From Donghicola tyrosinivorans (GTDB lineage: Bacteria > Pseudomonadota > Alphaproteobacteria > Rhodobacterales > Rhodobacteraceae): a DNA stretch of 57,886 nt. The notes under the pieces were generated by a model. It saw only the letters and a list, made by a program, of their open reading frames with translations. It made no database searches and was not told the DNA's origin. This document shows, piece by piece, positions 53,430 to 57,886 of this stretch. The position numbers and the translations under genes are program-made. The stretch is from assembly GCF_003003355.1 (NCBI RefSeq), contig NZ_PVTQ01000019.1, positions 1-57,886 on the forward strand, given 5' to 3'. The first letter of the stretch is position 1, and each line of letters starts with the position of its first letter.

Positions 53430-54350
53430 TCAAATTGTTCCTTTGTTAATCGGGCGCACTTCGCCGCTGCGGGCGTTTCCGTAATAAACTCCGAAATTTC
53501 CAAGCTTTGCCTCGCTGGCAAAGCGGGTCAGCATGGTCAGCATCGCGGGGTCGGCGATATCCATCAGCGCCGAGGGTTCGGGCGTGACGAAGGTGCCGCC
53601 TCGCGGGGTGCCTTCGGGCGCATCACAAAGGAAGGTGATGTGCTGGCAGCCGCGCAGACTGTCCTCATAGACTGCATAGATGAAACCTGCCTCGGTCTTC
53701 AGGCCGGTCTCATCGATCAGACGGGCTAGGGTGGCCGACAGCCCCTCTTTGCCGACGCGGGCTTCGGGGAGGGTCAGGTTGCCGTCCTTGCGATCCACCA
53801 GCAGCACCGTATCGCCGCGCTTGATCAGGGCCGAGACCATAACCCCTGTCTGCCCCTCTAGTGCCTCGGCCTCGGAGGCGGGGGTCACATAGGCACCGCG
53901 GGCATAGCCAAGGCCGGGGGCAGGGGCGGTGTCAAAGGCCTTGACCTCTCCGATCAGGATGGCGTGGTCGCCGGCGGGAACCACTTTGTGCATGGCGCAG
54001 TCGAACCATGCCGAGACGCCTTCGAGCACCGGTGCCCCTTGCGGGCCTTTGCTCCAGTTGACGCTAGCAAAGCGGTTTTCGGACGGTCGGGCGAAGGTGT
54101 TCGAGACATCTTTCTGGGTCTCGGCCAAGACATTCACCGCAAAGCCGGATGCCTTGGTAAATGCCTCATAATTGGCCGAGCGATTGGCCAGACACACCAG
54201 CACCAGCGGCGGGTCTAGCGAGACTGAGGTGAACGAATTTGCCGTAAAGCCCAGAGGCTGGCCATCGTCGTCCATGGCCGTGACCACGGTGACACCTGTC
54301 ATGAAGGTGCCAAATGCCGTGCGCAACGCGCGGGGATCAAGATCACTCAT
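53430..54350 (-). CDS. Flavin reductase with Nudix-like C-terminal domain, TgnA-like
   Basis: The protein has 306 residues from ATG 54350, overlapping the hydrolase by 4 bases. The first 160 residues are a flavin-reductase domain (FGTFMTGVTVVTAMDDDGQP, GFTANSFTSVSLDPPLVLVC, DHAILIGEVKAF). The remainder resembles a Nudix fold with a degraded box (KEGLSATLARLIDETGL instead of the REUXEE pattern). The reductase supplies reduced flavin to the LLM monooxygenase encoded next. The tail may act in binding or regulation rather than hydrolysis. A two-domain reductase of this kind is typical of the TgnA/TgnB branch; this is from memory. Confidence 0.85.
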   Translation of the reverse strand: MSDLDPRALRTAFGTFMTGVTVVTAMDDDGQPLGFTANSFTSVSLDPPLVLVCLANRSANYEAFTKASGFAVNVLAETQKDVSNTFARPSENRFASVNWSKGPQGAPVLEGVSAWFDCAMHKVVPAGDHAILIGEVKAFDTAPAPGLGYARGAYVTPASEAEALEGQTGVMVSALIKRGDTVLLVDRKDGNLTLPEARVGKEGLSATLARLIDETGLKTEAGFIYAVYEDSLRGCQHITFLCDAPEGTPRGGTFVTPEPSALMDIADPAMLTMLTRFASEAKLGNFGVYYGNARSGEVRPINKGTI

Positions 54351-55150
54351 CGGGGGTCCTCCTGTGTGGGTGTCGCCAACCATGTGTCTAAAGCTGCGTT
54401 TACGGCCTCGGGCGCGGTGAGGTTAACCATATGTCTGTGCCCCTTGATCACGACACAGCGCCCGTTGGGGGCGGCATTTGCTATTGCTTGCGCCATTGCG
54501 GGCGTGGAATTGGCATCGCCGTCGCCGGTCAGCGCCAGAAGCGGGCAGGTGATGTCCTTGATCCGGTCAGCATAGGTCGCGTCGCCGCGGGCGAACGCGC
54601 CATATGCGACAGCGTAGCCCTTGGGATCGACGGAGCGCAGCCATCCAGCCACCAGATCGCGGGCCGCGATTTCGGACGGACTGTCACCGAACCAGCGGTT
54701 CAGCGGTGTTTCCAGATCGATCTGGCCGTCTTTGATCTGGCTCGCGCGGGCCTCAACTGCGGCGCGGGCCTCGGCTGAACGGCGATAGACGCCGTTAATC
54801 AGGGCAACTCTGGCCACCAGGTCGGGGCGCGTTGCCGACAGTCCGCCAGCCACCAGCGCGCCCATGGAATGGCCTGCCAGACTGACGCGGCCAAGGCCAA
54901 GAGCAGTGATCGCATTCGCGGCCCATGCCACGAAATCTTCTAGCGTCGCGCCAAGGGGCAGGGCGGTGCTGCCCCCATGCCCGGGCATATCCAGCGCAAT
55001 CACGCGGCGGGCCTGCGCTAGATGCGCGATCTGCGGTCCCCAAGCGGCGGACTGCATGCCGACACCATGGATCAACACAACCGGCGGTCCGCTTCCCGCC
55101 GATCTGAAGCTAAGGGTGCCCTCAGACAGCGGCAGGGTTGTCGACGTCAT
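54347..55150 (-). CDS. Alpha/beta-fold hydrolase, TgnD-like
   Basis: The protein has 267 residues from ATG 55150 with AAGGAG upstream; a longer frame upstream overlaps the DUF1185 gene. Motifs: oxyanion GVGMQSA after VVLIHG, nucleophile elbow SLAGHSMGALVAGG, Asp in LLALTGDGDANS, and His in VIKGHRHMVNL. TgnD hydrolyses an N-methylformamido-methylene-succinate intermediate in trigonelline breakdown. It overlaps the next upstream gene by 29 bases and the reductase by 4, so the genes are tightly coupled. Confidence 0.85.
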   Translation of the reverse strand: MTSTTLPLSEGTLSFRSAGSGPPVVLIHGVGMQSAAWGPQIAHLAQARRVIALDMPGHGGSTALPLGATLEDFVAWAANAITALGLGRVSLAGHSMGALVAGGLSATRPDLVARVALINGVYRRSAEARAAVEARASQIKDGQIDLETPLNRWFGDSPSEIAARDLVAGWLRSVDPKGYAVAYGAFARGDATYADRIKDITCPLLALTGDGDANSTPAMAQAIANAAPNGRCVVIKGHRHMVNLTAPEAVNAALDTWLATPTQEDPR

Positions 55151-55724
55151 GACCAAGCTCCTTGAGGTCCTGATACCGGTCACCGATGCGGTGATGGGGG
55201 CGTCCGCCGATGGATGCGCCAAGCGCCACGACAATCTCGTCCGGCGCGGGGGCGTCAGCGATCGACAGTTGGATCGTCAGGTAGTGGCTGCGCCGACCGC
55301 CATCGTTCTTGTCCATCAGCGGGATCATCAGCGGTGCGTTGGCCGGACCGCGCGTGTTGCAAAACGCCAGATAGGATTTCGCGCCGACGGCCTCGCGATA
55401 GTGGTTGCCGAACCGTAGGGTGTGGATCAGGGCCGAGGCATGTTCGACCTCACCGTTCACGCCGACGATGGCCGATTTTCCATAACCTTCAACCTTGTCA
55501 CCGCCGCCAGCGGCCTCCAGCACCATGCGGGTCAACAGGGCACCCAAACCCGGTGCGCAGTCGGTGATCTCGGGGCGCAGATCTTCGACAAAGCCGCGAC
55601 CAGCCCACGGATTCTGGATCACCGCCACCGCTGCAATCATTTTCAAAGGCACCGGTGCGGCCTTGCCTCCTTCGATGAGCGTTTCCTCAACATGAAGCAG
55701 GGTCTTGCGGATCACAGCGGGCAT
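55122..55724 (-). CDS. DUF1185 ('amino acid synthesis') family protein
   Basis: The protein has 200 residues. It contains IRKTLLHVEETLIEGGKAAP, MIAAVAVIQNPWAGRGFVEDL, VEGYGKSAIVGVNGEVEHASA and LVALGASIGGRPHHRIGD-like regions, which match what I remember of DUF1185. Its function is unknown. It recurs next to LLM monooxygenases and flavin reductases in proteobacterial gene clusters. It is the first gene of the minus-strand operon, divergent from a GntR regulator. Confidence 0.78.
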   Translation of the reverse strand: MPAVIRKTLLHVEETLIEGGKAAPVPLKMIAAVAVIQNPWAGRGFVEDLRPEITDCAPGLGALLTRMVLEAAGGGDKVEGYGKSAIVGVNGEVEHASALIHTLRFGNHYREAVGAKSYLAFCNTRGPANAPLMIPLMDKNDGGRRSHYLTIQLSIADAPAPDEIVVALGASIGGRPHHRIGDRYQDLKELGHDVDNPAAV

Positions 55725-55830
55725 GGGGGCGTCCTTGGTTGAAAGTGAATCGTCTGATTTGAATATGGTGTGCCGTAATACAATCAGTCAATTCTCTTGT
55801 TCGGCGAAATCCGCACTGCTAGCTTGAGGC
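55725..55830. promoter_or_regulatory. Divergent promoter region between DUF1185 and GntR genes
   Basis: The 106-base region is AT-richer than its neighbours. CTGATT (55754-55759) and AATCAG (55782-55787) form a symmetric pair around TGAATATGGTGTGCCGTAATAC. This is a candidate GntR operator that would cover both promoters. The evidence is weak. Confidence 0.4.
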
Positions 55831-56523
55831 ATGCAGAATCGAGGCCTCAGTAAGATTGACCTTCAACCCACAACCCTTCGGGATGTGGTTCTTGAACGGT
55901 TGCGGGATGCGATCATCGACGGAACGTTCAAACCGGGCGAGCGTCTGGTGGAGCGGGTTTTATGTGAGCAACTGGGCGTCAGCCGCACAGTGGTGCGCGA
56001 AACCCTGCGCTATCTGGACGCCGAAGGTCTGGTTGAGTTGCAGCCCAACAAGGGGCCGATTGTCTCGCGCCTGACATGGGATGATGCGCGGCAGATTTAC
56101 GACATTCGCCTCAAACTTGAGACAGAGGCCGCCAGCGCCTGCGCCGCACATATGACTCCCGCGCTGCACAGCCAGTTGTCTGCAGCGATGGAAGCTTTGC
56201 AGAAGGCGCAGGCCGACATGGACGGCGGGGCTTTGTTCAAGGCAACGACCTGTTTTTACGACGTTATTTTTCAGGGTGCGCAGCATTCGATCGCATGGGA
56301 GGTGGTCCAACGCCTGAATGGACGCATCTCGCGCCTGCGTTTGATGACCCTGACCAGCGCCGAACGGCGCACACCGGGGCCGACCCATATGCGGAATATT
56401 TATAAGGCGATCCGCAGCGAAAATCCCGATGCCGCACGTCAAGCGGTCGAGGATCACCTTTTGGACGCAAAAGCCGTGGCTGAAAAGCTGCTGGCGCGGG
56501 AGCTGGCCGAGGTGGGCGAATGA
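55831..56523 (+). CDS. GntR-family regulator, FadR/FCD subfamily
   Basis: The protein has 230 residues. The winged helix-turn-helix (TLRDVVLERLRDAIIDGTFK, QLGVSRTVVRETLRYLDAEGL) is followed by a helical FCD ligand domain with metal-binding His candidates (CAAHMTPAL, GPTHMRNIYK, VEDHLLDAK). It is divergent from the DUF1185-hydrolase-reductase-monooxygenase operon and overlaps the DUF1330 gene by 4 bases, so it likely represses both sides until a pathway acid binds. Confidence 0.93.
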   Translation: MQNRGLSKIDLQPTTLRDVVLERLRDAIIDGTFKPGERLVERVLCEQLGVSRTVVRETLRYLDAEGLVELQPNKGPIVSRLTWDDARQIYDIRLKLETEAASACAAHMTPALHSQLSAAMEALQKAQADMDGGALFKATTCFYDVIFQGAQHSIAWEVVQRLNGRISRLRLMTLTSAERRTPGPTHMRNIYKAIRSENPDAARQAVEDHLLDAKAVAEKLLARELAEVGE

Positions 56524-56807
56524 AAAAGGCCTATTGGATTGCCCGTGTCACTGTCACCGATCCTGAAGCCTATGCAGGGTATCAGGCTTTGGCACCTGCG
56601 GCCTTTGCCCGCCATGGGGCGGTGTTCTTGGCCCGCGGCGGGACGACCGAATGCATCGAAGGCCCTGTATGGGAGCGCCACGTCGTAATAGAATTCCCGT
56701 CCTTGGATGCGGCCAAAGCCTGCTACGCGTCACCCGAATACACAGCTGCGCGGGCCAAGCGTTATGGCGCTTGCACCGCTGAAATTTTCATCACCGAGGG
56801 CGCATAA
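56520..56807 (+). CDS. DUF1330-domain protein
   Basis: The protein has 95 residues. It is a small ferredoxin-like alpha/beta barrel with KKAYWIARVTVTDPEAYAGY, VFLARGGTTECIEG, and IEFPSLDAAKACYASPEYTAA. DUF1330 belongs to the dimeric alpha/beta barrel group, which contains small monooxygenase- and isomerase-like proteins. No activity is known. It is translationally coupled to the GntR gene and belongs to the ring-opening locus. Confidence 0.88.
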   Translation: MKKAYWIARVTVTDPEAYAGYQALAPAAFARHGAVFLARGGTTECIEGPVWERHVVIEFPSLDAAKACYASPEYTAARAKRYGACTAEIFITEGA

Positions 56808-56832
56808 GCGCCAATGCAAAGCGAGGACGACG

Positions 56833-57231
56833 ATGGGAACCTTTGATGAGAATCTATTTCTGAAAGGCCTCGAACAGCGCAAGGCAACCTTGGGCGCTGA
56901 ATATGTCGAGAAAAATCTGGCTGCCGCTGATGATTTTACCCGTCCGTTTCAAGAGGCGATGACCGCATGGTGCTGGGGCTTTGGTTGGGGCGATGACGTG
57001 ATCGACGCCAAAACGCGCTCGATGATGAACTTGTCGATGATCGGGGCGCTAGGGAAGATGCACGAATGGGAATTGCATTGCCGAGGCGCGATCAACAACG
57101 GGGTCACGCAGGAAGAAATCCGCGCAATCATCCATGTGATCGGGATCTACTGCGGCGTGCCGCAGGCGCTGGAGTGTTTTCGCGCGGCGCGGAAGGTGTT
57201 GGACGCGATGGAAAATGTGCGCGCTACCTGA
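56833..57231 (+). CDS. Carboxymuconolactone decarboxylase-family protein
   Basis: The protein has 132 residues from ATG 56833. The all-helical CMD/AhpD fold appears in KTRSMMNLSMIGALGKMHEWELHCRGAINNGVTQEEI and IHVIGIYCGVPQALECF. It lacks the AhpD CxxC motif; only single Cys residues are seen (LHCRG, YCGVP). That suggests a decarboxylase- or isomerase-type role rather than a peroxidase-reductase role. It probably handles a ring-cleavage product. It is the last gene before the IS30 element. Confidence 0.88.
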   Translation: MGTFDENLFLKGLEQRKATLGAEYVEKNLAAADDFTRPFQEAMTAWCWGFGWGDDVIDAKTRSMMNLSMIGALGKMHEWELHCRGAINNGVTQEEIRAIIHVIGIYCGVPQALECFRAARKVLDAMENVRAT

Positions 57232-57241
57232 AGCGCGACTC

Positions 57242-57886
57242 CTATTCCTTTCGAGGGTAGGGGGGCCGTCCCATCTCTTCCATCATTTTTTCGCGGAAGA
57301 CCTCGGCTGGTGTCCTCCAGCCGAGGCATTTTCTGGGTGTTGCGTTGAGGCGGTCACAGATCATTTTCAATTCATGATCTGTGACTGCCGTGATGTCGCG
57401 CTTTCTTGGCAGCCATCTACGAGCGCGTCGGTTTGTGTTTTCAACGGTGCCTTTCTGCCATGGGCTGGACGGATCACAGAACCAGGTTTGCGTCCCGATC
57501 TCGGCTTGCAGGTGTGGCCAGCTCACGAACTCGGTGCCGCGGTCAAAGGTGATGGAACGACGCGCGATGTAGGGTAGATCACGGACAGCTTTCATGATTT
57601 TGCCCATAACGGGTTTGGTCCGTTTGTCCGGGTTCTTTAGCAGCACGGTAAACCGGCTGACACGCTCAACCAGAGATGTCACGTTTGATTGCCCAAACCG
57701 TTGTTTGAACAAGACAAGATCAGCTTCCCAATGTCCGAATTGGCGGCGGTGTGTGACGTCATCCGGTCGGAACAGGATGCTGACATCACGATCAAACTTA
57801 GGCTTCTGGCGCTTTCTGGCCCGGCGTGGACGACGCGCTTTGCGATGCTCGGGCAGGTACCACCACAGCTCCTGATCCATGCCTTC
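57242..57886 (-). CDS. IS30-family transposase, C-terminal part, cut by window edge
   Basis: About 214 residues are visible; the frame continues past the window end, so the N-terminal helix-turn-helix is not seen. The DDE core is present: Asp in FGHWEADLVLF, Asp in SITFDRGTEFVSW and Glu in QKGTVENTNRRARRWLP. The C-terminus reads LGWRTPAEVFREKM. The stop lies only 11 bases from the end of the preceding gene. The element end probably lies in between, but no terminal repeat was confirmed. Confidence 0.93.
   Translation of the reverse strand, partial: EGMDQELWWYLPEHRKARRPRRARKRQKPKFDRDVSILFRPDDVTHRRQFGHWEADLVLFKQRFGQSNVTSLVERVSRFTVLLKNPDKRTKPVMGKIMKAVRDLPYIARRSITFDRGTEFVSWPHLQAEIGTQTWFCDPSSPWQKGTVENTNRRARRWLPRKRDITAVTDHELKMICDRLNATPRKCLGWRTPAEVFREKMMEEMGRPPYPRKE

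Noticed and set aside
1-57886. CRISPR array, tRNA, rRNA or prophage genes
   Set aside because: No spaced repeat array, cloverleaf, rRNA stretch or phage structural gene was recognised. The only regular repeat is the 21-base cox promoter triplet.

Overview
The window reads as a chromosome or plasmid segment from an alphaproteobacterium, most likely of the Rhodobacteraceae (Roseobacter group). The reasons are high GC with tightly packed operons, a complete form I CO dehydrogenase (cox) cluster, carnitine and methylated-amine type catabolism, and many ABC importers. No rRNA, tRNA or CRISPR array was seen. The taxonomic assignment is an inference from gene content.

Left edge (1-2230): an IS3-family element is split by an IS110-family element exactly at its orfA/orfB overlap. 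The IS110 element carries a 200-base leader that can be read as a bridge RNA. It has a target-binding loop whose two guides match the two halves of the actual insertion site, and a donor-binding loop whose guides match the element's own ends. The IS110 transposase is frameshifted. The IS3 right end has cut off the 5' end of a major-royal-jelly/yellow-like beta-propeller gene (2233-3321).

Sugar-acid region (3386-11574): a KDG-kinase-like PfkB kinase, an SDR and a cupin protein face a LacI/GntR-type repressor. Divergent from the repressor, behind a promoter with two copies of one palindromic operator, lies a ribose-type ABC importer (ATPase, permease, binding protein) and an SMP-30 lactonase. 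Together they suggest uptake of a sugar or sugar acid and an oxidative, lactone-based route.

Middle (11711-23213): a conserved hypothetical gene, an orphan GAF histidine kinase, a 2OG-Fe(II) oxygenase with a LysE exporter, a MacB/FtsX-like ABC exporter with its adaptor, and a class III aminotransferase paired with a gamma-glutamylpolyamine-synthetase-like enzyme.

cox region (23320-32037, minus strand): coxC-M-S-L-D-E-F-G in the order known from Afipia (Oligotropha) carboxidovorans. CoxL is 809 residues long, with Cys388 and Glu763 at the reference positions. Three TGCACG repeats at exact 21-base spacing lie between coxC, which encodes an MHYT-LytTR regulator, and coxM. They look like the binding site of that regulator. 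An RND efflux pump and adaptor lie upstream.

Carnitine region (36469-50880): two GlxA/CdhR-type AraC regulators, an acyl-CoA dehydrogenase, an ADP-forming-type CoA ligase, CaiD, a lipase-type hydrolase, a BKACE-family dehydrocarnitine-cleavage enzyme, a carnitine dehydrogenase fused to a thioesterase, and a five-function oligopeptide-type ABC importer with a Tat-exported binding protein. The inferred route is gamma-butyrobetaine/crotonobetaine to carnitine to glycine betaine.

Right region (50908-57231): an aldehyde dehydrogenase, an LLM flavin monooxygenase, a flavin reductase with a Nudix-like tail, an alpha/beta hydrolase and a DUF1185 protein. They are divergent from a GntR regulator, a DUF1330 protein and a carboxymuconolactone-decarboxylase-like protein. 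The set resembles the trigonelline (N-methylnicotinate) ring-opening pathway. An IS30-family transposase runs off the right edge.
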